DNA of 64,000 nt, taken from assembly GCF_003946335.1 (NCBI RefSeq), contig NZ_RHNX01000005.1, positions 62,001 through 126,000 of the forward strand, read 5' to 3'. Below the pieces are notes generated by a model. It searched no databases, was not told the origin of the DNA, and was given only the letters and a program-made list of their open reading frames with translations. The translations under genes were made by a program, and so were the position numbers. Positions 48,292-59,573 of the stretch are shown piece by piece. The stretch comes from Levilactobacillus fujinensis (GTDB lineage: Bacteria > Bacillota > Bacilli > Lactobacillales > Lactobacillaceae). The first letter of the stretch is position 1; every line of letters begins with the position of its first letter.

Positions 48292-50718
48292 ATGGGGAAA
48301 ACGCGAATTTATGAACTCGCCAAAGAAATTAATGTCTCCAGTAAACAGATCATCGCGAAGGCCGAAGAAAAGGGCTTTCCGGTGAAAAACCATATGTCAA
48401 CGCTCGGCGAGAACGAAGAACGTCAGTTACGGGCTGCTTTTCAACCAAAACAGTCAACGGCTAAAGTAACATCTTCGGCTAAACAACCCGTGAAAACACA
48501 GGCTGCTCGGCCGGCTAACCACAGCAACGGTACTGGAAATCAAACGACCCATAAGACCACGTCCAATGGTGGTAATAGCCATCAGGGGAAGCCAACTGAT
48601 GGTCGGCAACGCAGTAACAATAGTACGACCAGTGGTAACCGAAATGCTAGTGGAAACAACAAGCAACAACGTCCTAACGATAATAAAAATAATGGCCAGA
48701 CCGGCAATAAGCATACTGAGCAACACAATACCGGTACCGGCAGATTTGGTGGAAGCTTGAATAATAATACAAATAATAGTAATGGTCGGCGGAGTAGCAA
48801 CAATGGCAGTAGCAGCAACAGTCGCGGGGGCCGGAATAACCGGAACAACCGCAATAACCGTCGCCGAAACAATAATAATAACAATCGGTATAAGAAGAAC
48901 CAACGGATTAAAGACACAAATCAACACAAGGGCGCACCAGAACGTAAGAACAAGGCATTGCCAGATGTTTTAGTTTATACGGACGGCATGAATGCCCAAG
49001 ACTTGGCAAAAATCTTACACCGTTCTTCAGCTGAAATCGTGAAGAAACTGTTCATGTTGGGTGTCATGGTCAACCAAAACCAATCATTGGATAAGGATAC
49101 GATTGAAGTCTTAGCGGACGACTATGGTATCGAAGCCAAAGAAAAGGTTGAAGTCGACGTTACTGATATCGATAAGTTTTTTGACGCTGAGATGGCAAAC
49201 ACGGAACACCAAGTAACTCGTGCACCAGTCGTTACCATCATGGGTCACGTTGACCATGGGAAGACAACGTTGCTGGACCACTTACGTCACTCTCATATTA
49301 CTGAGGGTGAAGCTGGTGGGATTACCCAGGCCATTGGGGCTTACCAAGTCCACTACAATGACAAGTTGATCACCTTCTTGGACACGCCAGGACATGCGGC
49401 CTTTACGGAAATGCGAGCGCGTGGTGCCGAAATTACCGACATCACTGTCTTGGTCGTTGCTGCCGATGATGGTGTTATGCCACAAACCATTGAAGCCATT
49501 CACCATGCGAAGGCCGCGGGAACACCAATCATCGTTGCCGTTAACAAGATCGATAAGCCAGGTGCTAATCCGAACCACGTTATGGAGCAGCTGACGGAAT
49601 ATGAATTGATTCCTGAAGACTGGGGTGGCGATACCATCTTCGTTGAAATCTCTGCGAAGTTTGGTAAGAATATTGATGAGTTACTCGACATGATCTTACT
49701 ACAATCCGAAGTCCTCGAATTGAAGGCCAACCCAGAACAAAATGGGGCTGGTAGTGTTATCGAAGCACGTTTGGACCAAGGTCAAGGCTCCGTTGCGACC
49801 CTATTGGTACAACAAGGGACCTTACACGTTGGAGACCCAATCGTGGTTGGGAATACCTTTGGTCGTGTCCGGACAATGGTCAACGAACGTGGTCGCCGGA
49901 TCAAAGACGCCGTACCATCTACGCCAGTTGAAATCACTGGGTTAAATGACGTGCCAGAAGCCGGAGACCGGTTTGTTGTCTTTGACGACGAAAAGACGGC
50001 TCGGGCAGCTGGTGAAGAACGGGCCAAGGAAGCCTTGGTCAAGGAACGAGGAAATACCAGTCATGTGACATTGGACAACCTCTTTGATTCCCTTAAGGAA
50101 GGCGAAATGAAGGAAGTTGACGTCATTATTAAGGCTGACGTTCAAGGCTCCGTTGAAGCCTTAGCTGGCAGCTTGAAGAAAATCGATGTTTCCGGTGTAC
50201 GGGTTAACATCATTCATTCTGCCGTTGGGGCCATCAATGAAAGTGACGTTACTTTGGCAGAAGCCTCAGACGCCATCATCATTGGGTTCAACGTTCGGCC
50301 AACCCCACAAGCACGGGCACAAGCAGATGGCGACAAGGTCGACATTCGTTTGCACAACGTCATCTACAACGCCATCGATGAAATTGAGACGGCGATGAAG
50401 GGGATGCTAGAGCCAACCTACGAAGAAGAAGTTATCGGTGAAATTGAAGTTAAGGATATTTTCCATGCTTCTAAAGTCGGTACGATCGTTGGTGGGATGG
50501 TTACCGAAGGCTATGTCACATCAGATAGTGACGTTCGTTTGATTCGTGATGGCGTTGTCATCTACGAAGGTAAGCTAGGTAGTCTGAAGCGTTTCAAGGA
50601 CGACGTCAAACAAGTTAAAATGGGTTATGAATTAGGATTGACTATTGAGAACTACAACGACATTAAGGTAGACGACGTTATTGAAGCCTACGTGATGAAG
50701 GAAGTTCCCATTAAATAA
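48292..50718 (+). CDS. infB: Translation initiation factor IF-2
   Basis: GTPase that brings initiator fMet-tRNA to the 30S subunit and promotes subunit joining. The start is ATG 48292 ([20 protein letters not shown]), 5 bases after AAGGAGAGTGA. The N-terminal IF2_N helix domain is followed by a low-complexity linker (about 45-210) dominated by Asn, Ser, Arg and Gly. A second N-domain ([24 protein letters not shown]) comes next. The G domain has P-loop GHVDHGKTT near 318, DTPGH near 364 and NKID near 418. Domains II-IV reach residue 808. The linker is variable between species and contributes little to the basic function. Confidence 0.98.
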   Translation: MGKTRIYELAKEINVSSKQIIAKAEEKGFPVKNHMSTLGENEERQLRAAFQPKQSTAKVTSSAKQPVKTQAARPANHSNGTGNQTTHKTTSNGGNSHQGKPTDGRQRSNNSTTSGNRNASGNNKQQRPNDNKNNGQTGNKHTEQHNTGTGRFGGSLNNNTNNSNGRRSSNNGSSSNSRGGRNNRNNRNNRRRNNNNNNRYKKNQRIKDTNQHKGAPERKNKALPDVLVYTDGMNAQDLAKILHRSSAEIVKKLFMLGVMVNQNQSLDKDTIEVLADDYGIEAKEKVEVDVTDIDKFFDAEMANTEHQVTRAPVVTIMGHVDHGKTTLLDHLRHSHITEGEAGGITQAIGAYQVHYNDKLITFLDTPGHAAFTEMRARGAEITDITVLVVAADDGVMPQTIEAIHHAKAAGTPIIVAVNKIDKPGANPNHVMEQLTEYELIPEDWGGDTIFVEISAKFGKNIDELLDMILLQSEVLELKANPEQNGAGSVIEARLDQGQGSVATLLVQQGTLHVGDPIVVGNTFGRVRTMVNERGRRIKDAVPSTPVEITGLNDVPEAGDRFVVFDDEKTARAAGEERAKEALVKERGNTSHVTLDNLFDSLKEGEMKEVDVIIKADVQGSVEALAGSLKKIDVSGVRVNIIHSAVGAINESDVTLAEASDAIIIGFNVRPTPQARAQADGDKVDIRLHNVIYNAIDEIETAMKGMLEPTYEEEVIGEIEVKDIFHASKVGTIVGGMVTEGYVTSDSDVRLIRDGVVIYEGKLGSLKRFKDDVKQVKMGYELGLTIENYNDIKVDDVIEAYVMKEVPIK

Positions 50719-50739
50719 AGATTCGGAGGCAAACCGTCT

Positions 50740-51090
50740 ATGGCACAATATCGAGTTGGCCGGTTGGAGCAAGAAATCCAACGGGAAGTTACGGATATTT
50801 TACTAAAGCGTGTCCGCGATCCACGGGTCGAGGGTGTCACCGTTACTGGTGTGGAAGTCACTGGTGACTTACAGCAAGCCACAATTTATTACAGCATCTT
50901 GTCAGACAAGGCGTCTTCCGCTGAGAAGACGCAACAGGGGTTAAACAAGGCCACTGGTCTGATTCGTTCTGAATTGGGCTCACGTTTGAGCATCTATAAG
51001 ACGCCAGAACTGAATTTCGAGCAGGATTCGTCAGTTCGCTATGGTAGTCATATCGATGAACTCTTAAATGAACTTCATCATCGCGAGTAA
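50740..51090 (+). CDS. rbfA: Ribosome-binding factor A
   Basis: Binds the 30S subunit near helix 1 of 16S rRNA and helps its late maturation, notably in the cold. 116 residues. The KH-like fold is readable: YRVGRLEQEIQREVTDILLKRVRDPRVEGVTVTGVEVTGDLQQATIYYS (about 4-50, with the RDPR motif), and TGLIRSELGSRLSIYKTPELNFEQDSSVRYG (about 74-104). Start after GGAGG. Last gene of the operon before a terminator. Confidence 0.96.
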   Translation: MAQYRVGRLEQEIQREVTDILLKRVRDPRVEGVTVTGVEVTGDLQQATIYYSILSDKASSAEKTQQGLNKATGLIRSELGSRLSIYKTPELNFEQDSSVRYGSHIDELLNELHHRE

Positions 51091-51101
51091 TTGCGGTGTT
51101 C

Positions 51102-51136
51102 AAAAGGCATTGATCGGCTATGATCGATGCCTTTTT
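51102..51136 (+). terminator. Intrinsic terminator after rbfA
   Basis: The arms AAAAGGCATTGATC / GATCGATGCCTTTTT. Confidence 0.92.
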
Positions 51137-51138
51137 GC

Positions 51139-51803
51139 GTAAAATGGTTGTACATCGGTTGCTCGGGGACTCCGCAGCAATCGGCGAGAGACACGTCGCT
51201 AGTTTGAACTGTAGATTTGGTGGGTGCCAGTTCTCAACAGTGGCTTGTATCACCCGTCAACAGCCGTGTAGACTGAGATGTTAGCGGGTAGGCTTAGTGA
51301 TTGACGGTAATAGTTCACCGGCCTAACAAAAAAGGGACCTTGTAGAATTGCAGGCCGCGAGAATGCAAGTTGTAGCCGCTTCATCCCTTCTCCATTGGCC
51401 GGTAAGGCAAAGAGGCCAATAAACGAATCACTCTTCAAAAGCCACTAGAGTTAGCCAAAGTAGCGATGAGATGGGAACTTGTGGTAAACTAAATGTTACG
51501 CCATGTGTGGCCATCTTTTGGCGTTGGTACACGTAATCGGTAGTGTCGCTGAGTTGTGGGGCAGGACGGGCAATTATTAACTCTTAATGTTTGACATAGT
51601 CCATGCTGCCTCAGGACCTCCAAGCAAGTCCATACCTACCGGGCCGATGAGACGATGAGACGATGAGACGATGACTGAACTGAGATTCCCAATTTTAGGG
51701 TCAGTATTGTTGGGGACAACAGCCATAATAGGTTGTATTGAAACTTTCAAGCTTTAGTAATAACGCAATTAAACATTAAAAGATAAGAAGCGGAGGCACC
51801 ATC
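51139..51803. other. Long gene-free spacer between rbfA and truB
   Basis: About 665 bp splitting rbfA from truB, which are adjacent in most Firmicutes. No gene is supported. It contains a stretch at 51327-51395 with matching ends (AAGGGA / TCCCTT), which on the minus strand is followed by a T tract, and the 8-base tandem repeat at 51646-51675. Confidence 0.5.
51646..51675 (+). repeat. 8-bp tandem repeat (GATGAGAC), about 3.7 copies
   Basis: Three perfect GATGAGAC units (51646-51669) followed by a partial GATGAC. It is non-coding and lies upstream of truB. Confidence 0.8.
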
Positions 51804-52712
51804 ATGGACGGGATTATTCCCCTGTACAAAGAACGTGGCTTGACCAGTTTTGACTGCGTCGCTAAGTTACGTCACATCTTACACACTAAAAAAGTCGGTC
51901 ATAGTGGAACTTTAGATCCTAGCGTGGATGGCGTTTTGCCAATCTGTATTGGCTCCGCGACGAAGGTTGTTCCTTATTTGATGGGCTCCGGAAAGATGTA
52001 TCGCGGGACCGTCACACTGGGACTGGCAACGACTACTGAGGATCTTGATGGTGATGTGATTGACCGGCAACCGCTGATGCAAGCCTTTACTTTAGGACAA
52101 TTGACCGCCGCCGCAGCCAAATTGACTGGGACAATTCAACAGACTCCACCGATGTATTCGGCGGTCAAAGTTAACGGTCGTAAGCTGTACGAGTATGCCA
52201 GAGCCGGTGAGACCGTGGCACGGCCAACACGGACGATTACCGTGGACCATTTTACGCTGATGGACGCAGGCACCTTTGACGCTGATGCTGGGACACAGAC
52301 GGTAGCATTTGAAGTGGCCTGCTCGAAAGGAACCTACGTGCGGACGCTCGCGGTCGATCTGGGTCGGCAGTTGGGTGTTCCAGCCGTTATGGCGTCGTTG
52401 ACGCGGCATAAGAGTGGCGGTTTCACATTGGATGAGACGGTGACCTTGGCTCAGGTTGAGGATGCAATGGCCGCCGATGATCTGAGCACGATTTTACGGC
52501 CCATCGACTATGCCCTGCAGGATTATCCACACGTGGCACTTTCTGATAAATTGTGGGGGCTGGTCAAGAATGGTGTCTTTCTAACGCCTGAGGAAATGGT
52601 CAGTACAGAACCAATTGTTGCACTGACTTATCAGGGTCAGACGAAGTGTCTGTACCAGTGGGTGCCAGAAAAAAAGCAATATAAACCACTAAAAATGTTT
52701 ACGGTTAATTAA
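51804..52712 (+). CDS. truB: tRNA pseudouridine(55) synthase
   Basis: Converts U55 of the T loop of tRNAs to pseudouridine. 302 residues. The catalytic aspartate is in HSGTLDPSVDGVLPICIGSATK (about 33-54, relatives have GTLDP as here). MSGKMYRGTVTLG-like text appears as GSGKMYRGTVTLGLATTTEDLDGD (about 61-84). Other marks are QTPPMYSAVKVNGRKLYEYARAG (about 112-134) and CSKGTYVRTLAVDLG (about 173-187). The start follows GCGGAGG. The ribF gene follows 22 bases later, the usual truB-ribF pairing. Confidence 0.96.
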   Translation: MDGIIPLYKERGLTSFDCVAKLRHILHTKKVGHSGTLDPSVDGVLPICIGSATKVVPYLMGSGKMYRGTVTLGLATTTEDLDGDVIDRQPLMQAFTLGQLTAAAAKLTGTIQQTPPMYSAVKVNGRKLYEYARAGETVARPTRTITVDHFTLMDAGTFDADAGTQTVAFEVACSKGTYVRTLAVDLGRQLGVPAVMASLTRHKSGGFTLDETVTLAQVEDAMAADDLSTILRPIDYALQDYPHVALSDKLWGLVKNGVFLTPEEMVSTEPIVALTYQGQTKCLYQWVPEKKQYKPLKMFTVN

Positions 52713-52734
52713 TTATCAGTAAAGGAAGTCCATT

Positions 52735-53688
52735 ATGGAAGTTATACGTATACATCATCCGCTAGATTCACGCCAGATTCCCGACGAGCCAGTAGTTCTC
52801 GCCATGGGATTTTTTGATGGCGTTCATCTTGGTCACCAAGCGGTCATTGAACGCGCTAAAACGATTGCTCAGGCCAAGGGCGTTAAACTAGCTGTATTGA
52901 CCTACGATCACCATCCGGCACTAGTCTATCGGCCACTAGAAGCCGATGACCGTAAATATTTGAGTACGACGGCTCGAAAATTACATCAACTGGATCGTTT
53001 GGGTGTTGACCGGGTCTTTTTGGTCAATTACACGGGTGAGTTCGCTGCCCAGACACCGCAGGAATTCGTTGATCACTATCTGGTTGGTTTTCACACGGTT
53101 GTGGCTGTGGCTGGGTTTGACCACACCTACGGGAAAAAGGCCGTGGCGACGATGGCGCTGTTGCCCAAGTACGCCCAGGGACGCTTTGAGGTCGTTACGG
53201 TTGCGGAGGAAGCTAGTGGCCATGAAAAAATTAGCTCTAGCCGTATCCGTCAAGCAATGAAGGCTGGCAACATTGATACAGTTAATCAGTTGCTGGGCTA
53301 CACGTACCGGTCGAATGGACTCGTTGTTCATGGTGAGGCCCGGGGACGGGCGATTGGCTATCCTACGGCTAATGTGATGACACCAGAAAATGAATGGATT
53401 CCTGGAATTGGCATTTATACGGCCCGGCTAAAAGTGGGGGCCATCTGGTATCCAGGAATGGTTTCCGTTGGTCGTAATGTGACTTTCGGTGACGACCGCC
53501 CAATCACGGTAGAAATGAATCTACTTGATTTTCAGGGGAATTTATACGGTGAACCAGTTGAAGTTGAGTGGCATCACCGCTTGCGTGGCGAAGTTAAATT
53601 TGACGGTGTTGAGCCTCTAGTGGCGCAATTAAAGCAAGATGAAGCGGCCACCCGCAAATATTTCCAAGGTGTGGCGAATAAAATTTAG
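52735..53688 (+). CDS. ribF: Bifunctional riboflavin kinase / FAD synthetase
   Basis: Turns riboflavin into FMN and FMN into FAD. The N-terminal adenylyltransferase domain is seen at VLAMGFFDGVHLGHQAVIERAK (about 22-43), with the second nucleotide-site motif ISSSRIRQAMKAGN near 165-178. The C-terminal kinase domain begins near 185 with VVHGEARGRAIGYPTANV (about 199-216) and GIGIYTARL. 317 residues is normal. Start after AAAGGAAG. Second gene after truB; no FMN riboswitch is seen upstream. Confidence 0.97.
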   Translation: MEVIRIHHPLDSRQIPDEPVVLAMGFFDGVHLGHQAVIERAKTIAQAKGVKLAVLTYDHHPALVYRPLEADDRKYLSTTARKLHQLDRLGVDRVFLVNYTGEFAAQTPQEFVDHYLVGFHTVVAVAGFDHTYGKKAVATMALLPKYAQGRFEVVTVAEEASGHEKISSSRIRQAMKAGNIDTVNQLLGYTYRSNGLVVHGEARGRAIGYPTANVMTPENEWIPGIGIYTARLKVGAIWYPGMVSVGRNVTFGDDRPITVEMNLLDFQGNLYGEPVEVEWHHRLRGEVKFDGVEPLVAQLKQDEAATRKYFQGVANKI

Positions 53689-53698
53689 CAACGACTGA

Positions 53699-53746
53699 AG
53701 TGATCATCTTTGGGGGCCGAGTGAGGCACTAGAGAGGGTCACTTTT
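53699..53746 (+). terminator. Probable terminator after ribF
   Basis: The short stem AAGTGA / TCACTT with an imperfect inner part is followed by six T. Confidence 0.6.
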
Positions 53747-54088
53747 TTAGCCATTCGTTACGTTAAACAGTGAGCGGCTATAATTAAATTTGGACGACGC
53801 CAGTCCTGCCACCTGAAGTAGTAATACGTGAGTAATGTGCAGACTTGAAACCTGTGCATCGGCAGAATGAGTCCGTCTCTAAATTAATAGCAGTGCAACT
53901 AAAGGCGGTAGCCAAAATGTTTACCTTATTCTCATGACCGTCGGAATTGTCATCATTAAATTAGTGGCAATGATCGCCCTCCGGTAGTCAGAAAACTCTG
54001 CTTGCTGTGGAAAAATTCAAACCGAAGTCCGGTCATTTTAGCCTTTTTAGGAGAAAGTAGCTCTAATTCCATCACCAAACGAATGTTT
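53747..54088. other. Gene-free spacer upstream of hrcA, with repeat copy C
   Basis: About 340 bp without a supported ORF. Repeat copy C is at 53956-54010. The spacer leads into the double CIRCE control region of the chaperone operon. Confidence 0.55.
53956..54010 (+). repeat. Intergenic repeat, copy C
   Basis: It reads TTAAATTAGTGGCAATGATC, GC, then 24 bases and TTGCTGTGG. Same blocks and spacing as copy B (33361-33414). Confidence 0.6.
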
Positions 54089-54115
54089 TTAGCACTTAAT
54101 AGGCGAGATTGCTAA
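54089..54115. promoter_or_regulatory. Upstream CIRCE-like HrcA operator
   Basis: TTAGCACTT, exactly nine bases, GATTGCTAA. It departs from the CIRCE consensus (TTAGCACTC-N9-GAGTGCTAA) at two positions, with an extended TTTTTAGCA/TGCTAAAAA stem. It lies 18 bases upstream of the -35 box. Confidence 0.7.
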
Positions 54116-54132
54116 AAATTCTACCAGATTTC

Positions 54133-54161
54133 TTGACTTCAAAACCGGGTTTTGCTACATT
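54133..54161 (+). promoter_or_regulatory. Sigma-A promoter of hrcA-grpE-dnaK-dnaJ
   Basis: TTGACT (54133-54138), 17 bases, TACATT (54156-54161), between the two CIRCE-like elements. Confidence 0.75.
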
Positions 54162-54172
54162 ATATATGTGTC

Positions 54173-54199
54173 TTAGCACTTGTATTGTTTGAGTGCTAA
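54173..54199. promoter_or_regulatory. CIRCE element (HrcA operator)
   Basis: TTAGCACTT-N9-GAGTGCTAA, one base off the consensus. It covers the expected transcription start and lies 17 bases before the hrcA start codon, so bound HrcA would block transcription. Confidence 0.93.
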
Positions 54200-54215
54200 A
54201 AAAGGGGTGATTGTG

Positions 54216-55253
54216 ATGCTTTCAGAAAGACAAATGATGATTCTGCGAGCCGTTGTCCGCGACTTTACTAACACCGGGGTTCCGGTGGGGTCAAAGGCAC
54301 TAGCCAAGCAGTTGCCCATCCACGTAAGCTCAGCGACAATTCGTAATGAAATGGCGGCGTTGGAGGAATTGGGTCTGATTAAAAAGACCCACTCGTCTTC
54401 CGGACGGATTCCTTCGGTTGAAGGCTATCGGTATTACGTTGACCATTTAGTTAAGCCGGATCCATTGCGGCCCAATGATATGGACGTGATTCAGTCGTCG
54501 TTGGGTGGAGATTTTCACAAGATCGACGAAATTATTTCGCAGTCTGCGACAATTCTCTCCAACCTGACGAGTTATACGGCGTTCACATTGAAGCCGGAAT
54601 TAAAGGATAGTCGCCTTAGCGGATTTCGCTTGGTCCCATTGGGAAAGCGGCAAGTGATGGCCATCCTGGTTACCGATAGTGGTGACGTGGAGAACCAGAC
54701 GTTTGACGTCAACGAATCCGTAACGGGTGATCAACTAGAAGCGGTCGTCCGCTTGATCAATGATCAATTGGTCGGCTTGACGCTACCAGAAGTGGTGAAG
54801 AAGTTACAGGCAGATATTCCGATGAAAATCGCTAACTACCTACAGAGTCCACAAGGGTTCTTGGATATTTTCGGGGATGTTTTAACCAGAGCAGCGCAAG
54901 AACGTTTTTACGTTGGTGGGCGACTCAATCTGCTGAACTTCTCACAGGATAGCGATGTGGACTCACTGAAGTCGTTGTATTCGTTGATCGATAAGACCGA
55001 TGACATTGCTAATGTCTTGGGCCGACCGGATGATAAAATTTCCGTTCAGATTGGTAATGAGATGACTAACGATGCCTTACGCAACTTCAGTTTAATTACC
55101 GCCACCTATGATGTAGACCAGCATGGCCGTGGCATGATCGCCATTTTAGGCCCAACGCGGATGCCTTATTCGCGAATGCTGGGAATTGTCGGTGCGTTTC
55201 GTGAAGAGCTCGCGAAAAAACTACTGGATTACTACCGGTTTTACGACGAGTAA
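54216..55253 (+). CDS. hrcA: Heat-inducible transcription repressor HrcA
   Basis: Binds CIRCE and represses class I heat-shock genes; its folding is kept active by GroEL. The start is ATG 54216 (MLSERQMMILRAVVRDF), after AGGGGTGATTGTG; longer frames run into the CIRCE element. The N-terminal winged helix (about 1-75) reads FTNTGVPVGSKALAKQLPIHVSSATIRNEMAALEELGLI. The GAF-like and inserted domains follow to residue 345. LNLLNFSQ and GMIAILGPTRMPYSRMLGIV are late family motifs. First gene of the chaperone operon and autoregulated. Confidence 0.97.
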   Translation: MLSERQMMILRAVVRDFTNTGVPVGSKALAKQLPIHVSSATIRNEMAALEELGLIKKTHSSSGRIPSVEGYRYYVDHLVKPDPLRPNDMDVIQSSLGGDFHKIDEIISQSATILSNLTSYTAFTLKPELKDSRLSGFRLVPLGKRQVMAILVTDSGDVENQTFDVNESVTGDQLEAVVRLINDQLVGLTLPEVVKKLQADIPMKIANYLQSPQGFLDIFGDVLTRAAQERFYVGGRLNLLNFSQDSDVDSLKSLYSLIDKTDDIANVLGRPDDKISVQIGNEMTNDALRNFSLITATYDVDQHGRGMIAILGPTRMPYSRMLGIVGAFREELAKKLLDYYRFYDE

Positions 55254-55271
55254 AGAAAGGGAGGTTTTATC

Positions 55272-55877
55272 GTGGCTGACAAGCAACAACCGTCCACTGA
55301 TGACCAAACGGCGACCAAAGACGCCGCACAGCAATCCGCTGGTAAAGCCAAGGATGCACAAGTGAAAGATCAACCAAAGGCTGACGCAGAGGCTGCTACT
55401 GGGGCTACTAAGCCAGTAGCAACGGCTGCCGAGGTTGCTGCATTGAAACAAAAGGCGAGTGACTTTGAAGATAAATATCTGCGAGCTGAAGCCGAAGTGC
55501 AGAACATGCAGACCCGTTTTCAAAAAGAACAGGCCACGTTGATCAAATACGATGGTCAGCAACTCGCTAAGGACGTGCTTCCCGTGATCGATAATCTGGA
55601 ACGCGCTTTAGCGGTGGAAGCAACGAATGACACCGCTGCACAATTGCAGAAGGGTGTCCAGATGACCTATGATCATTTGGAAGACGCTTTGAAGCGGAAC
55701 AACGTGACGGAAATTGCCGCCATCGGCCAGAAGTTTGATCCAACTCAGCATCAAGCCGTTCAATCGGTGCCTGTTGAAGATGGACAAACGGCTGATACGG
55801 TAGTCAAAGTGCTTCAAAAGGGATACCTGTTGAAGGATCGCGTTTTACGGCCTGCAATGGTCGTCGTTGCACAATAA
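55272..55877 (+). CDS. grpE: Nucleotide exchange factor GrpE
   Basis: Releases ADP from DnaK and acts as a thermosensor. GTG start at 55272 after AAAGGGAGG. The first 55 residues are disordered (Ala, Lys, Asp, Gln). Then comes the long dimer coiled coil ([32 protein letters not shown], about 58-90), the helical bundle and the C-terminal beta domain ending [18 protein letters not shown], the family signature. 201 residues. Between hrcA and dnaK as in all Bacilli. Confidence 0.97.
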   Translation: MADKQQPSTDDQTATKDAAQQSAGKAKDAQVKDQPKADAEAATGATKPVATAAEVAALKQKASDFEDKYLRAEAEVQNMQTRFQKEQATLIKYDGQQLAKDVLPVIDNLERALAVEATNDTAAQLQKGVQMTYDHLEDALKRNNVTEIAAIGQKFDPTQHQAVQSVPVEDGQTADTVVKVLQKGYLLKDRVLRPAMVVVAQ

Positions 55878-55896
55878 ATTTATAAATAAACTATAA

Positions 55897-57786
<1,890 letters not shown>

Positions 57787-57817
57787 TCCATTCCATTGGC
57801 TTAAGAGAGTTTAGACA

Positions 57818-57856
57818 AGAAGTCAGAGTCCGTGGGGCTTTGGCTTTTTGTTTCGA
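57818..57856 (+). terminator. Possible weak terminator between dnaK and dnaJ
   Basis: AAGTCAGAGTCC can pair imperfectly with GGGCTTTGGCTT, followed by five T. It may lower dnaJ expression relative to dnaK. Confidence 0.4.
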
Positions 57857-57910
57857 GTATGCTATTCTTACTAGTAGCAAAAAAAATCGGAATGGATTGG
57901 GAGGAAAAAG

Positions 57911-59065
57911 ATGGCGCAATCGGACTTATATGGCGTTTTAGGTGTCGCAAAGGATGCTAGCCAAGCAGAAATCAAGAAAGCCTATCGGCAGTTGTCAAAG
58001 AAGTATCACCCGGATTTGAACAAGGCCCCAGACGCGGCTGAAAAATTTAAAGAGGTTCAGGATGCCTATGATGTGTTAGGTGACGAACAAAAACGGGCTA
58101 ACTACGACCAATATGGATCAGCTGACGGCGCACAGGGTGGCTTTGGCGGCTTCGGCGGCGGCCAACAACAAGGTGGCTTCGGCGGCTTTGGTGGCGGCGG
58201 TGGTGGTTTCGATGACATTTTCAACCAATTCTTTGGTGGCGGTGGTGGTCAGCGAAATCCTAACGCACCACGACCTGGTCGAGACCTTCAGTACCAGATG
58301 GACTTGAAGTTTGAGGAGGCCATCTTTGGAAAGAAGACCAAGATCAAGTATAACCGAGAAGCCCAGTGTCATACCTGTGGCGGTAATGGCGCAAAGCCAG
58401 GAACCACGCCGGAGACTTGCTCACGGTGTAATGGTTCGGGTTACGTGACGACGGTAACGAATACGCCATTAGGCCGGATGCAGAGTCAACAACCCTGCCC
58501 GGTTTGTCACGGAACTGGTAAAGAAATCAAGGAAAAGTGCCCAACTTGTGGTGGTTCTGGTCATGAAGAAGAACGGCACGAGGTTGAAGTCACAATCCCA
58601 GCTGGGGTTGATGACGGACAACAAATGCGGTTACAAGGCCAAGGAGAAGCCGGCCAAAATGGCGGAAGCTATGGTGATCTCTTCATTATTTTCCAGGTGG
58701 AACCTAGCAGAGACTTTCGACGCGATGGCACCGAAATCTACTTTAACCAGGAGATTTCATTTGTGCAGGCAACGTTGGGTGACGATGTGACGGTCAAGAC
58801 GGTTCACGGCGATGTTAAGCTCAAGGTACCAGCGGGGACGCAGGGTGGCACGACTTTCCGGTTACACGGTAAGGGAGCGCCACGATTACGCGGTAATGGT
58901 AACGGAGATGAACACGTGACGGTCAAGGTTATCACACCAAAGAACCTGAACAAGGGGCAGCGTGATGCTTTACGTGACTTTGCGAAGGCTAGTGGTGAAA
59001 ATGTCACGGGGAGTGGCAAAGGTAACTTATTTAACAAAATGCGTGATAAATTCAACGAAAACTAA
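57911..59065 (+). CDS. dnaJ: Co-chaperone DnaJ (Hsp40, type I)
   Basis: Stimulates the DnaK ATPase and delivers substrates. The J domain has HPD at KKYHPDLNK (about residues 33-35). A Gly/Phe-rich linker (about 75-120) follows. Four zinc CxxCxGxG repeats come next: [24 protein letters not shown] and CPTCGGSG (about 155-225). C-terminal substrate domains with [23 protein letters not shown] follow. 384 residues. Start after GGGAGG. It is 124 bases after dnaK and is the last gene of the operon. Confidence 0.98.
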   Translation: MAQSDLYGVLGVAKDASQAEIKKAYRQLSKKYHPDLNKAPDAAEKFKEVQDAYDVLGDEQKRANYDQYGSADGAQGGFGGFGGGQQQGGFGGFGGGGGGFDDIFNQFFGGGGGQRNPNAPRPGRDLQYQMDLKFEEAIFGKKTKIKYNREAQCHTCGGNGAKPGTTPETCSRCNGSGYVTTVTNTPLGRMQSQQPCPVCHGTGKEIKEKCPTCGGSGHEEERHEVEVTIPAGVDDGQQMRLQGQGEAGQNGGSYGDLFIIFQVEPSRDFRRDGTEIYFNQEISFVQATLGDDVTVKTVHGDVKLKVPAGTQGGTTFRLHGKGAPRLRGNGNGDEHVTVKVITPKNLNKGQRDALRDFAKASGENVTGSGKGNLFNKMRDKFNEN

Positions 59066-59100
59066 TCGTCAAGTAGAAGTACGATGATGACTAATCTATC

Positions 59101-59132
59101 AAGGCTGCTGAAGATTTTCAGCAGCCTTTTTT
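59101..59132 (+). terminator. Intrinsic terminator after dnaJ
   Basis: Perfect arms AAGGCTGCTGAA / TTCAGCAGCCTT with a 4-base loop and six T. Confidence 0.95.
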
Positions 59133-59369
59133 GTGTCCCGCAAGTAATATCACAATTTTGAAAAGAAAAGAAAACGTTAAGGTTGAGTAGTGTTGTTTGC
59201 AATCCTTTGGTAGCAATGATAACCTCAAAACATAAGGAGTGTGGCAGGGGCCACAAAACTCCTCTTCAAGGACGGATCATTCGTCGGGGAAAATGGTATC
59301 TGGACTTGAAGATCGATCGGCAGTTAGCTTCGGGGGCGAATGAGCTAGCAAACTTTGGGGGTGAATTTC
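59133..59369 (+). promoter_or_regulatory. Upstream and leader region of the dlt operon
   Basis: About 235 bp with no supported ORF in its own right. At 59235-59263 is a hairpin (stem AGGAGTGTGGC with GCCAC-AAA-ACTCCT) that hides an AGGAG. No T tract follows, so it is not a terminator. A clear promoter was not resolved; TTTGCA-N15-TGATAA near 59199-59225 is a weak candidate. Confidence 0.4.
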
Positions 59370-59519
59370 ATGAGAGCAAAGTGGCTGGCTTTTTGGCATC
59401 AGCCAGTGGTAGCGTTCATCGGCTGGACCGCATTCTACTTTGTGATTTTGATGGCATTAGTTTATTTATACGGTTACAGTGGGTTAAACAACTCGACGTT
59501 TATTTACAACGAGTTTTAG
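59370..59519 (+). CDS. dltX: DltX, small membrane partner of the D-alanylation machinery
   Basis: A 49-residue protein too short for most gene finders. The ATG follows GGGGGTGAATTTC. One membrane helix (about 13-36, VVAFIGWTAFYFVILMALVYL) is followed by YGYSGLNNSTFIYNEF. The C-terminal FIYNEF matches the conserved DltX end that mimics or accepts D-alanine at the outer face and works with DltB and DltD. It is the first gene of dltXABCD, 54 bases before dltA, as in Bacillus, Lactiplantibacillus and Streptococcus. A longer overlapping frame (59183-59581) is in another phase and is not the gene. Confidence 0.93.
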   Translation: MRAKWLAFWHQPVVAFIGWTAFYFVILMALVYLYGYSGLNNSTFIYNEF

Positions 59520-59573
59520 TTGAAGGGTCAACGACTAACCATGTAATCGAGGAGTCTTTGGGGGGGATAGATA

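Noticed and set aside
48454-48927. Hydrophobic antisense ORF under the infB linker
   Set aside because: It is the mirror of the Asn/Arg-rich linker codons, which read as Ile/Val/Leu on the other strand; not a real membrane protein.
51327-51395. T-box or riboswitch in the rbfA-truB spacer
   Set aside because: No T-box core motif and no downstream synthetase or transporter gene; only a loose stem is visible.
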